From Bacteroidota bacterium (GTDB lineage Bacteria > Bacteroidota > Bacteroidia > Flavobacteriales > Schleiferiaceae): DNA of 64,000 bases. The position numbers and the translations under genes are program-made. Position 1 is the first letter of the stretch. Each line of letters starts with the position of its first letter. Below, in pieces: positions 34,969 through 43,299 of this stretch. Under the pieces are notes generated by a model that saw only the letters and a program-made list of their open reading frames with translations, was not told the origin of the DNA and searched no databases. The DNA lies in NCBI GenBank assembly GCA_024742495.1, contig JANSYJ010000003.1:1-64000 (forward strand). The letters are read 5' to 3'.

Positions 34969-37185
34969 ATGCAAAATAACAAGCGAAAAGAAATCTATCC
35001 CGTTAAGGGCATGAGCTGCGCCGCTTGTGCCTCAAGTGTGCAGCGTATCTTGCAGAATCAGGAAGGTGTTGAACTGGCGGAAGTGAATTTTACGGCACAT
35101 CAGGTAAAGTTGCAATTTGACGATTCAACGGAGCCTTCGAAACTTAAAGTAGCCTTACAATCTGTTGGTTACGACCTTGACCTGGAAGCGGAGGACAGGC
35201 GTGAAGCCCGCAAAAAGCAGCGCATGGAGCGCTATGATACTCGTCGTAAGGCTAGCATTTGGTCTGCTGTATTTGCTATAGCCATTTTTACCTTAGGAAT
35301 GTTTTATTCCGAATGGCTCTACACTCCATTTTTGTCTGCCGCACTTTGTTTACCCGTACTTCTAATCTGGGGCAAACCATTTTATAGTCAAGCTTGGAAA
35401 CAGGCAAAACATGGACAAGCCAATATGGATACCTTGGTAGCTCTTAGCACGGGCATTGCCTTTTTATTTAGCTTGTTTAATACGCTTTATCCTGCTTTTT
35501 GGCTTAGTAGAGGCCTGGAAGCCCATATTTACTATGAAGCGGCAGTTATGATTATAACTTTTGTGAGTATTGGTAAAGCGATAGAAGAAAGAGCAAATGG
35601 TGCTAGTAGTCAGGCTTTGGAACAGTTAATAAACCTGCAACCAAGCATAATACACTTCCTTGATCCTAGTGGTCAAATACAAGATCGACCGCTCGAGGAA
35701 ATTAAAATTGGGGATGAAATTCGTGTTAATCCAGGGGAAAGTATTCCGCTCGATGGGATGGTGATTAGCGGAAAGTCCTATGTAGATGAGAGCATGTTGA
35801 GTGGCGAGTCCATGCCTTTATCAAAGGCCAAAGGGGATCGGGTTTTCGCGGGAACGATAAATCAGAGCAGTTCCTTTACCATGCAATGCCTTAAAGATCC
35901 TGCGGATAGTGTTTTATCTCAAATTATTCGTTTGGTAGAGGAGGCGCAAGCTTCCAAACCGCCTATTCAGGATTTGGTTAATCGCATTGCCGGAATTTTT
36001 GTGCCGGTTGTTTTGCTATTAGCCCTTTTAACCTTTGGTGTTTGGACAATTGCCGATGGCTTTGAAGGTTTAGCCTATGGTTTATACACCGCCATGGCGG
36101 TTCTGGTAATTGCTTGTCCCTGCGCCTTAGGTCTGGCAACGCCAACCGCAATTATGGTGGGTATTGGCAAAGGAGCGGCCAATAATATTCTAATTCGCGA
36201 TTCGGAAAGCTTGGAGTTGGCGCCTAAAGTCAATTTTCTGATTCTGGATAAAACGGGTACCTTAAGTCAGGGAAAAGCCAAAGTTCTCGATATCCAATGG
36301 TTTGTAGACAAGGACTCTTATCGCTCGGCCTTATTAGCTTTGCAAAGTCAGTCTCAACATCCTCTGGCGCTGGCCATAGTGCGGCATTTAAAGGAATCTA
36401 AGCTTAAAGCCAGTCAGCAAGAATCAATTGAGTTAATAGAAGGCCAAGGTGTGCGGATGAAAAGCGCTACTAAAGGTTTTTATGCTTGTGGAAATGAGCG
36501 TTTTGTTCGAGCCTCCTCTGCTATTGAACTGGATGACCATCAGGCGAAAGCCTTAAAGTGGGAGCAGCAAGGAGCCACGGTGCTTTACTTTTTTAATGAG
36601 AAAGAATTAATCGCCCAAATAGTGCTTGGAGACCCCTTGAAGGAAGGAAGCGCAGAAGCCATTAAAACTTTGCAAGGGATGGGCGTAGAGCTCATGATTT
36701 TAAGTGGTGACAAAAAGGAGACCACCGCTTATTGGGCCAAAGAACTGGGAATTGAAAATTTCAGGGCAGAGGTCAGTCCGCAGGAAAAAGGTGCCTTGGT
36801 GCGCGAATTTCAAAATCAAGGAAAGGTGGTAGCAATGGTAGGCGACGGCATAAATGATTCCGAGGCACTGGCACAGGCCGATTTAAGTATTGCCATGGGT
36901 CACGGCTCTAGCATAGCCATTGAGGCCGCAAAAATCACCTTATTAAGTTCCGATTTAAGGTCTATCCCCAAGGCCATTAAGCTCTCCATGTTTACGGTTC
37001 GGGGTATACGGCAAAATTTGTTTTGGGCCTTTATTTATAATCTCATTGGGATTCCCATTGCAGCGGGAATCCTTTACCCTATAAACGGCTTTTTGCTCGA
37101 CCCAATGCTCGCCGCAGCAGCGATGGCGCTGAGCTCTATGTCGGTAGTTTTAAATAGCCTTCGATTAAAAGGAAAAACCCTTTAG
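34969..37185 (+). CDS. copA: Copper-translocating P-type ATPase
   Basis: 738 residues from ATG 34969; a TTG 60 bases upstream opens a non-conserved extension. One N-terminal HMA domain with GMSCAACASS (Cys17, Cys20). P1B-type core: actuator LSGESMP, membrane metal site Cys383-Pro-Cys385 in IACPCALGLATP, phosphorylated Asp427 in DKTGTLS, SQHPLAL as the HP motif, and GDGINDSEAL. CPC with this surrounding sequence indicates Cu(I) export from the cytoplasm. It is convergent, with a four-base overlap, with a small HMA protein gene. Confidence 0.94.
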   Translation: MQNNKRKEIYPVKGMSCAACASSVQRILQNQEGVELAEVNFTAHQVKLQFDDSTEPSKLKVALQSVGYDLDLEAEDRREARKKQRMERYDTRRKASIWSAVFAIAIFTLGMFYSEWLYTPFLSAALCLPVLLIWGKPFYSQAWKQAKHGQANMDTLVALSTGIAFLFSLFNTLYPAFWLSRGLEAHIYYEAAVMIITFVSIGKAIEERANGASSQALEQLINLQPSIIHFLDPSGQIQDRPLEEIKIGDEIRVNPGESIPLDGMVISGKSYVDESMLSGESMPLSKAKGDRVFAGTINQSSSFTMQCLKDPADSVLSQIIRLVEEAQASKPPIQDLVNRIAGIFVPVVLLLALLTFGVWTIADGFEGLAYGLYTAMAVLVIACPCALGLATPTAIMVGIGKGAANNILIRDSESLELAPKVNFLILDKTGTLSQGKAKVLDIQWFVDKDSYRSALLALQSQSQHPLALAIVRHLKESKLKASQQESIELIEGQGVRMKSATKGFYACGNERFVRASSAIELDDHQAKALKWEQQGATVLYFFNEKELIAQIVLGDPLKEGSAEAIKTLQGMGVELMILSGDKKETTAYWAKELGIENFRAEVSPQEKGALVREFQNQGKVVAMVGDGINDSEALAQADLSIAMGHGSSIAIEAAKITLLSSDLRSIPKAIKLSMFTVRGIRQNLFWAFIYNLIGIPIAAGILYPINGFLLDPMLAAAAMALSSMSVVLNSLRLKGKTL

Positions 37186-37391
37186 GCTTGTGGCTTGATT
37201 TCATGTCCGGCAGCCTTAAAAACGGGCTCCAAGTCCTGAATGCTCACCTTTTGATCTACTTCGAGCGTTTTAGCTGCTGCTTCTAAATCAACCTTCCATT
37301 GTCCTTCTCCGAGTTTTTCATTCAGGCCATTGCGCACGCTGTTTAGGCAGCCTTCGCATTTAAGAGAAGTATCGAATATTTGCTTCGCCAT
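37182..37391 (-). CDS. Small HMA-domain copper-chaperone-like protein
   Basis: 69 residues from ATG 37391; the longer frame to 37433 adds an unconvincing N-terminus. It is a single heavy-metal-associated domain with Lys-Cys12-x-x-Cys15 (KCEGC) near the N-terminus and the AGHEIKP end of the fold. Probably a cytoplasmic Cu(I) chaperone or sponge that works with CopA. Its 3' end overlaps the 3' end of copA by four bases, so the two transcripts are antisense at their ends. Confidence 0.85.
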   Translation of the reverse strand: MAKQIFDTSLKCEGCLNSVRNGLNEKLGEGQWKVDLEAAAKTLEVDQKVSIQDLEPVFKAAGHEIKPQA

Positions 37392-37520
37392 CTTTATAAT
37401 TTTCACAAAGGTAATCCGAAAATTAAAGAGCACTAAATGTTCGGCAAAGCCTATTAGGCTTAGAATTGATTTTGTAAATTAGAGATTCCATTTTGGAGTC
37501 ATTACTATATCTATACCCCC

Positions 37521-39533
37521 ATGAAATCCAGACTTTCCCTTCTCATTTTAGCTCTTTTTATTGGCTTTGCTGCTTGTAAAAAAGACGAAGAAACTCAAAG
37601 TTCGAATACAAAAATCGAGGAGGACATTCGAAACCTTCAAATCCCGTCCGCTTTTAACTTCGAGACGGCTCAAGAGGTTCAAACTGATGTTGAAGTTAAA
37701 GGCTTACAAGGTCAAGCCCTAGGAGGCGTGAAGGTGAGTTTTTACACCGATCATCCAGATTTTGGCGGTCAAAAAATTGGCAATGGACTTACTAATAGCA
37801 ATGGACGACTCGTGATGCCCTTGCAAGTGCCGGCCTTTCAGGAGCAAGTCTTCATAAGGGTGCATCAGAGTGGTTTTGCCAATATTGATTCGGTTCCTGT
37901 GCAGGCCCAAATAAATAAGAGTTTTGGCGGGATTTTACCTCAGCGAAAGATGAAAACAGCTGGTATAGCTGCAACGCCTGTGCCCATTAGTGGAAACTAC
38001 TTTTACATGGGTGCGTACAATATAGGAAACTATAAAGGTCTTCCACAATATTTAGAAAGTAATGGAGATAATTTAAGTCAACAGTTCTTAGATGATGTAG
38101 ATGCATCTTTACCGGAAGAGGCCCCAGTTCCCACCAACAATCCTCAATATTTAACTAGTGGGAATGAATTGGACGTAGTTATCACAGACCTGAGCGATGT
38201 TTGGGTCACCTTCGTTGCTGAAGGAGCAGGCTATCGCAATTCTTTAGCCTATTACGTTTTTGATAGTAATAACCCTCCGGCCACGGCCAATGATATCGAT
38301 TCAATTTTTATAATTTTCCCCAATACCTCTCTGGCCTATTCTGGTGGAGAGCTTTATGCTGGTGACAAGGTGCGTTTAGGAACCTTCGAAGCCGGTAAAA
38401 CCATTTCCTGGGTCTTGTTTCAAAACGCCTGGAACGGAAGTGGGGTGAATGTGAACAACAATAAGTTCTATTCAAACCCGGCTTTTAATACCAATGAAAG
38501 TAATCCTAATCGTCAGCATACGGTGGCTTTATCCGATATTGGCCGACAGCTGGTGCTGATAGGTTTTGAGGATCAAACGCGTACTACTGGGAGTGACAAC
38601 GATTTTAATGATTTGATTTTTTACGTGAGTGCCAATCCTTGGGAAAGTATTGATGTAGGATCCTTACCTCCCGTAACGCCAACTCAGGATTCAGATGGCG
38701 ATGGCGTAGCCGATGAATCGGATGATTTCCCCAATGATGCTAGCCGCGCAGTTTTAAATAATTACCAAGGAAGTTTGGCTTTCGAAGATTTGTGGCCGGC
38801 CCAAGGAGATTACGACTTTAATGACCTCGTGCTGGATTACGATATTGATCATATTTTAAACGCTAGCAATGAGGTGATTAATATTGATGCAGATTGGACG
38901 ATTAAGGCGGTTGGCGCCAGTTTTGACAATGGCTTTGGTTTTAGTTTTGACAATCTTCAACCTTCCGAGATTAGTTCGATCAGCGGCTCAGATTTACAAG
39001 AAAATTATATCAGCTTGTCGGCAAATGGTGCAGAAGCGGCACAAAGCATGGCTACGGCGATAGTTTTCGACAATGTTTACAATTTAATTAGCACCAATGG
39101 CGGCGCTTATATTAACACCGAAGCTGGACAAAGCCCTGTAAATCCGGAAACTATAAGCATGTCAATCGTTTTCAACAACCCCACTGATCAGGGTGATGTA
39201 GGAATTCCGCCCTACAATTCGTTTTTAATTGTTAATGGTATTCGGGGTCGAGAAATACATTTGGCGGGCCATCAACCGACCGACCTAGCCGATCAAAATC
39301 TATTTAATAGCCTCTCAGATGCCACGATTTTGGGCAGTAACTACCTTTATAAAACCGATAATGGCTTACCGTGGGCTATTCATTTTAGCAATAACTTTAG
39401 TTATCCCTTAGAGCAACAACCCATTGACGATGCCTATTTATATTTCTCACAGTGGGCCGTTTCTGGCGGCTCTACCAAGGCCGATTGGTTTGAAGATGTA
39501 TCCGGGTATCGGGATGTTTCAAAAATTTATTAG
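37521..39533 (+). CDS. LruC-domain lipoprotein
   Basis: 670 residues. Lipoprotein signal MKSRLSLLILALFIGFAAC with lipobox cysteine 19. A carboxypeptidase-regulatory-like (Ig-like) segment (about 55-135) is followed by a DUF4114-type segment ending SDNDFNDLIFYVS (about 355-370), a calcium-type SDGDGVADESDDFPND repeat near residue 391, and the LruC domain (about 410-655) with WPAQGDYDFNDLVLDYD. LruC proteins are surface lipoproteins known from Leptospira and many Bacteroidota. Function unknown; aspartate-rich loops suggest calcium binding. Confidence 0.87.
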   Translation: MKSRLSLLILALFIGFAACKKDEETQSSNTKIEEDIRNLQIPSAFNFETAQEVQTDVEVKGLQGQALGGVKVSFYTDHPDFGGQKIGNGLTNSNGRLVMPLQVPAFQEQVFIRVHQSGFANIDSVPVQAQINKSFGGILPQRKMKTAGIAATPVPISGNYFYMGAYNIGNYKGLPQYLESNGDNLSQQFLDDVDASLPEEAPVPTNNPQYLTSGNELDVVITDLSDVWVTFVAEGAGYRNSLAYYVFDSNNPPATANDIDSIFIIFPNTSLAYSGGELYAGDKVRLGTFEAGKTISWVLFQNAWNGSGVNVNNNKFYSNPAFNTNESNPNRQHTVALSDIGRQLVLIGFEDQTRTTGSDNDFNDLIFYVSANPWESIDVGSLPPVTPTQDSDGDGVADESDDFPNDASRAVLNNYQGSLAFEDLWPAQGDYDFNDLVLDYDIDHILNASNEVINIDADWTIKAVGASFDNGFGFSFDNLQPSEISSISGSDLQENYISLSANGAEAAQSMATAIVFDNVYNLISTNGGAYINTEAGQSPVNPETISMSIVFNNPTDQGDVGIPPYNSFLIVNGIRGREIHLAGHQPTDLADQNLFNSLSDATILGSNYLYKTDNGLPWAIHFSNNFSYPLEQQPIDDAYLYFSQWAVSGGSTKADWFEDVSGYRDVSKIY

Positions 39534-39557
39534 CCTCTTTTAGAAACAAATTAAATG

Positions 39558-39590
39558 GCCCAGGATATAGAGTTCCTGGGCTTTTTTTTT
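39558..39590 (+). terminator. Terminator after the LruC gene
   Basis: GCCCAGGA (39558-39565) and TCCTGGGC (39574-39581) with an eight-base loop, then nine T's. It starts 24 bases after the stop of the LruC gene. Confidence 0.9.
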
Positions 39591-39783
39591 GACCAATTAC
39601 GATAAAGTCTCCCGCTTATCGAAAAATAAGAACCGTTTATCGAAAAGCTAAGAGGATTTTCTTTCCAAGCGCTTCTGAGTTAGGCCCAGTGTAATTTCAG
39701 CAATGCACATAATTGTGACAAGGGCAGTTTTTAAATCCTACTTAGGGCCTTTAGAATGTTTCGATAAGCTTCACGAGGCTCGC

Positions 39784-39814
39784 TTTGCCATCTCTTTCCC
39801 TCATTGTACTTTAG
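39784..39814 (+). promoter_or_regulatory. Bacteroidota-type promoter of the aminotransferase-murB operon
   Basis: TTTG (39784-39787), exactly 19 bases, then TACTTTAG (39807-39814), one mismatch from the -7 consensus TAnnTTTG. It is 19 bases upstream of the ATG at 39833. Both elements and spacing agree with the housekeeping promoter of this phylum. Confidence 0.65.
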
Positions 39815-39832
39815 CGGCCTAAAGATTTACCT

Positions 39833-41032
39833 ATGCCGGCCATATCCTTAAAGGGGCAAACCATGCCCGAATCCCCAATCCGCAAACTGGCTCCTTTTGC
39901 CGAAGCAGCGAAATTTCAAGGAAAGGAAGTATATCATTTAAATATCGGTCAGCCTGATATTAAAACCCCACCCGAAGCAATTGATGCGGTACGAAATTCG
40001 GATTTAGAGGTTTTAGAGTACAGTCCATCTGAAGGATTTGCCAGTTATCGAAAGGCTTTAGCGGCTTATTATGCCCAACATGATTTGCATGTTACTTCCG
40101 ACGATCTAATCGTAACTACCGGTGGTTCGGAAGCGATTTTATTTGCCATGGGAGCGATATGTGATCCGGGTGATGAGGTAATTATTCCAGAACCATTTTA
40201 TGCCAATTACAATGGCTTTAGCGTAAATGCTGGAGTTACGGTTGTGCCAGTAACTGCCCAAATTGAGGATGCTTTTGCCTTGCCTCCAATTGAGGATTTT
40301 GAAGCCTTGATTAGTCCTAATACCAAGGCGATAATGATTTGCAACCCGGGGAATCCCACAGGTTACTTATATACGCCTCAAGAATTAGAGGCTTTGCGCG
40401 ATTTAGTCTTAAAGCATGACTTATACTTAATTGCAGATGAAGTTTACCGCGAGTTCGCTTATGGCGATAATCACCACATGTCTATTCTTAGTTTAGAAGG
40501 ATTGGAGGAGAATGCCATTGTTATTGATTCGGTTTCCAAACGCTATAGCATGTGCGGAGCGCGCATTGGTTGTGTAATATCACGCAATAGTGCTTTAATG
40601 GCAACGATATTAAAATTTGCTCAAGCCCGTTTAAGTCCGCCTACCATGGCGCAGATTGCGGCGGAAGCAGCCCTGGATGTGGATGAGTCTTACTATGCTG
40701 AGGTAAAGGCCGAGTATACCCGTCGACGCGATATCTTAGTGGATGGCATCAATCAAATAGAAGGAGTGGTATGTCCAAAACCTTCGGGTTCTTTTTACGT
40801 GATCGCTCAATTACCAGTTGACAATGCCGAGCGTTTCGCGCAATGGCTCCTTTCCGCTTTTTCTCATGAAAACAAAACTTTAATGATCGCCCCCGCGGAA
40901 GGATTTTATGCAACCCCAGGCATGGGACAGAATCAAATTAGATTGGCCTATGTGCTGGAAGAAGATAAACTGAAAAAGTGCGTGGAGCTTCTCCAAATCG
41001 CCCTACAGCAATATCCTGGAACCCATTATTAA
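39833..41032 (+). CDS. PLP-dependent aminotransferase, class I (aspartate-type)
   Basis: 399 residues, fold type I. The PLP lysine is Lys236 in SVSKRYSMCGARIG. Other markers: NIGQPDIKTPPEA near residue 43, TTGGSEAILFAM, NPGNPTGYLY and LIADEVYREF. Family members move the amino group between aspartate (or aromatic and branched amino acids) and 2-oxoglutarate. Substrate cannot be fixed from sequence. Its stop overlaps the murB start by one base (TAATG). Confidence 0.9.
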   Translation: MPAISLKGQTMPESPIRKLAPFAEAAKFQGKEVYHLNIGQPDIKTPPEAIDAVRNSDLEVLEYSPSEGFASYRKALAAYYAQHDLHVTSDDLIVTTGGSEAILFAMGAICDPGDEVIIPEPFYANYNGFSVNAGVTVVPVTAQIEDAFALPPIEDFEALISPNTKAIMICNPGNPTGYLYTPQELEALRDLVLKHDLYLIADEVYREFAYGDNHHMSILSLEGLEENAIVIDSVSKRYSMCGARIGCVISRNSALMATILKFAQARLSPPTMAQIAAEAALDVDESYYAEVKAEYTRRRDILVDGINQIEGVVCPKPSGSFYVIAQLPVDNAERFAQWLLSAFSHENKTLMIAPAEGFYATPGMGQNQIRLAYVLEEDKLKKCVELLQIALQQYPGTHY

Positions 41033-42051
41033 TGTTAAACTTCGAGCGCGACTATAGCCTTAAGCCCTTTAATACATTTGGCCTTGATGAAAAAGCGGCC
41101 CTTTTCGTTCGCATTCAAACCGAATCGCAGCTAGAAGAATTAGTGGCGCATCCTTTTTATAAGGATAATTCGGTGCTATGGCTAGGTGGTGGCTCTAATA
41201 TGCTGCTTACCAAAAGCTATGATGGCTTGGTGGTTAAGCTAGAGTTTAAGGGCCGCAAGATGGAAACTATTTCCGAAAATGAAGCGCGGGTTTGGGTCGC
41301 CGGTGGCGAAAATTGGCATGACTTAGTGCAATGGACTATTGCCCAGGGATTAGGGGGCTTGGAAAACCTTTCATTAATTCCGGGAAATGTGGGCACCGCT
41401 CCCATCCAAAATATTGGTGCTTATGGGGTAGAGCTAAAAGATCATTTCGAATCCTTGCGTGCTTTTGATTTGGAGACCAAGGCATGGACCAGTTTTAATC
41501 GCGATCAATGCGAATTTGGCTATCGACAATCGATCTTTAAAGCAAAAGCCAAAGGACGTTATGTGGTTAGCGGGGTAGGCTTTCGCCTGAAAAGCGGCAT
41601 GCATGACTTACGCACTCATTATGGCGCCATTCAAGATAAGTTGGCGAAGCATAAGGAGGCGCCCAGCATTAAATCAATTGCCAAAGCGGTTATTGCCATC
41701 CGTCAATCTAAACTGCCAGATCCAGCGGAGATAGGCAATAGTGGTAGCTTCTTTAAAAACCCCATTGTCAGCAATGAGGCCCATCAACGTCTACTAAAAG
41801 AATTTCCCCAAATAGTGGCTTATCCAGCCGGTGCGAATCATAAAAAACTTGCCGCTGGTTGGTTAATCGAAAAGGCCGGTTGGAAGGGCTATCGCAAAGG
41901 GGACGCTGGCGTTCACAACAAACAGGCCTTGGTTTTGGTTAATTACGGTAATGCTCGTGGAGCAGAAATAAAGGCGCTTTCTGAGGCTATCCAAGAATCG
42001 GTATATCGTACCTTTGCGGTCGCTTTAGAAGCAGAAGTAAACATCATTTAA
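41032..42051 (+). CDS. murB: UDP-N-acetylenolpyruvoylglucosamine reductase
   Basis: 339 residues from ATG 41032; the upstream GTG at 40978 lies inside the aminotransferase gene and is not used. FAD-binding motifs: LGGGSNMLL, NLSLIPGNVGTAPIQNIGAY. The catalytic serine is Ser239 in NSGSFFKNP. MurB makes UDP-MurNAc, the second committed step of peptidoglycan precursor synthesis, using NADPH and FAD. Length and the NIGAYG tyrosine loop fit the E. coli-type (type I) enzyme. Confidence 0.95.
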   Translation: MLNFERDYSLKPFNTFGLDEKAALFVRIQTESQLEELVAHPFYKDNSVLWLGGGSNMLLTKSYDGLVVKLEFKGRKMETISENEARVWVAGGENWHDLVQWTIAQGLGGLENLSLIPGNVGTAPIQNIGAYGVELKDHFESLRAFDLETKAWTSFNRDQCEFGYRQSIFKAKAKGRYVVSGVGFRLKSGMHDLRTHYGAIQDKLAKHKEAPSIKSIAKAVIAIRQSKLPDPAEIGNSGSFFKNPIVSNEAHQRLLKEFPQIVAYPAGANHKKLAAGWLIEKAGWKGYRKGDAGVHNKQALVLVNYGNARGAEIKALSEAIQESVYRTFAVALEAEVNII

Positions 42052-42061
42052 ATAGAAAGAA

Positions 42062-42289
42062 ATGGAAGTTTTTTTAGTGGCAGCAGTTTTATTAGGTCTT
42101 GGTTTTGCTGGTATCGCCATTAAAATTTGGGCCAAAAAGGATGGCGAATTCGCCGGCACTTGCGCAAGCAACAGCCCTTTTTTAAATGAAGAAGGAGAAT
42201 CTTGCTCCTTTTGCGGCGCTTCGCCAGAAGATAAGTGCAAGAAAGATGAGGCGAAAGGGGATAGCTCCCTTAACAGCGCCGCGGTTTAG
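42062..42289 (+). CDS. Small membrane protein with four cysteines, possible NqrM counterpart
   Basis: 75 residues. One N-terminal membrane helix (residues 2-22, FLVAAVLLGLGFAGIAIKIW) is followed by a short cytoplasm-or-periplasm segment with Cys34 (AGTC), Cys48, Cys51 (CSFCG) and Cys59 (DKC). NqrM, the iron-delivery/maturation factor of Na+-NQR, has the same plan: one helix then four cysteines including a GSC-type first one, and is encoded near apbE. Here apbE is the convergent neighbour (four-base overlap). The homology is inferred from layout, not from alignment. Confidence 0.6.
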   Translation: MEVFLVAAVLLGLGFAGIAIKIWAKKDGEFAGTCASNSPFLNEEGESCSFCGASPEDKCKKDEAKGDSSLNSAAV

Positions 42290-43299
42290 TTTAATATTCT
42301 CCGCTTAAAGCCTTCGGATTGGTACACCTGCCAATCCTCTTTATCCGCTTCGGTGTAGATAAGGTAAACCTCTAAGTTTTCACCTTTTTCATCCAAGAAT
42401 TTTAAGCTTCGCTTTAAGCCCATACTCATGAATGCTGTGGCATAGGCATCTGCTTCAATACAGCTTGGCGCAAGAACGGAGGCGCTCAATAATTGATTTT
42501 TTGCAGGATAGCCAGTTTTAGTGTTAATGGTATGTGCATAACGCATACCCGTGGCCGTATCTTCCCAAAACTTGCGGTAGTTTCCACTGGTAGCCAATGA
42601 CATAGAGTCCATCCCTAAAATAAATTGAAAGCGGTCTTGAGCATCAATCTCTTCGGTGGGCTTGTCAACGCCAATTCGCCAAGGTTCGCCATCTAGATTA
42701 TGACCTAAGCAGCGCACTTCGCCACCTACTTCAACCATATAATTTAAAATACCATCTTCTTCCAAGAGGGCACAAATAAGATCAACGGTATAACCTTGGG
42801 CGATGGCATTATAATCGAGTTCCATTCCTTTGGGAATAGACCAATTATCGGAAATGCCAGCTAGCTTCTCCAGTCCGATATAGTTCTTAATACTATCTAT
42901 ATCAGCGGTATCAACAGTTCTTCGAGCATCAGGACCAAAGCCCCAAAAACGAACCAACTTGCCAACTGTAGGATCAAAATAACCATCACTTTCCTTCCAA
43001 ATGGCCAAGGATTTTTCATGAACAGCCTTGAATATTTTGTTCGGCTTTATGGTATCTCCTCGATTAACTTTACTAATTAAAGAAGAGCCTACATAGGTAC
43101 TTAGCGCCAGATCTACCTCTTTGAACTTTGCATCTAATTGTTCGGAACGATTAGGGCGATCGGCTCCTTCGTATAAATAACTCAAGTGAAAGGTAGTGCC
43201 TTGGGCATAGCCATTATAATGGGCTTCCTTTATTGCATTAGGATTAGCACAGGCAGCTAATAGGCTTAGGCCAACTATGATTACTATGTACTTTTTCAC
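42286..43299 (-). CDS. apbE: FAD:protein FMN transferase (lipoprotein)
   Basis: 337 residues with lipobox LAAC (Cys17) in MKKYIVIIVGLSLLAAC. ApbE markers: LSTYVGSSLISKVNRGD near residue 90, DYNAIAQGYTVDLICALLEE, YMVEVGGEVRCLG, and RYAHTINTKTGYPA with the metal-binding aspartate and threonine area. It attaches FMN covalently to threonine of targets such as NqrB/NqrC or RnfG/D, on the periplasmic side. Its start overlaps the stop of the symporter gene (ATGA). Confidence 0.94.
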   Translation of the reverse strand: MKKYIVIIVGLSLLAACANPNAIKEAHYNGYAQGTTFHLSYLYEGADRPNRSEQLDAKFKEVDLALSTYVGSSLISKVNRGDTIKPNKIFKAVHEKSLAIWKESDGYFDPTVGKLVRFWGFGPDARRTVDTADIDSIKNYIGLEKLAGISDNWSIPKGMELDYNAIAQGYTVDLICALLEEDGILNYMVEVGGEVRCLGHNLDGEPWRIGVDKPTEEIDAQDRFQFILGMDSMSLATSGNYRKFWEDTATGMRYAHTINTKTGYPAKNQLLSASVLAPSCIEADAYATAFMSMGLKRSLKFLDEKGENLEVYLIYTEADKEDWQVYQSEGFKRRILN

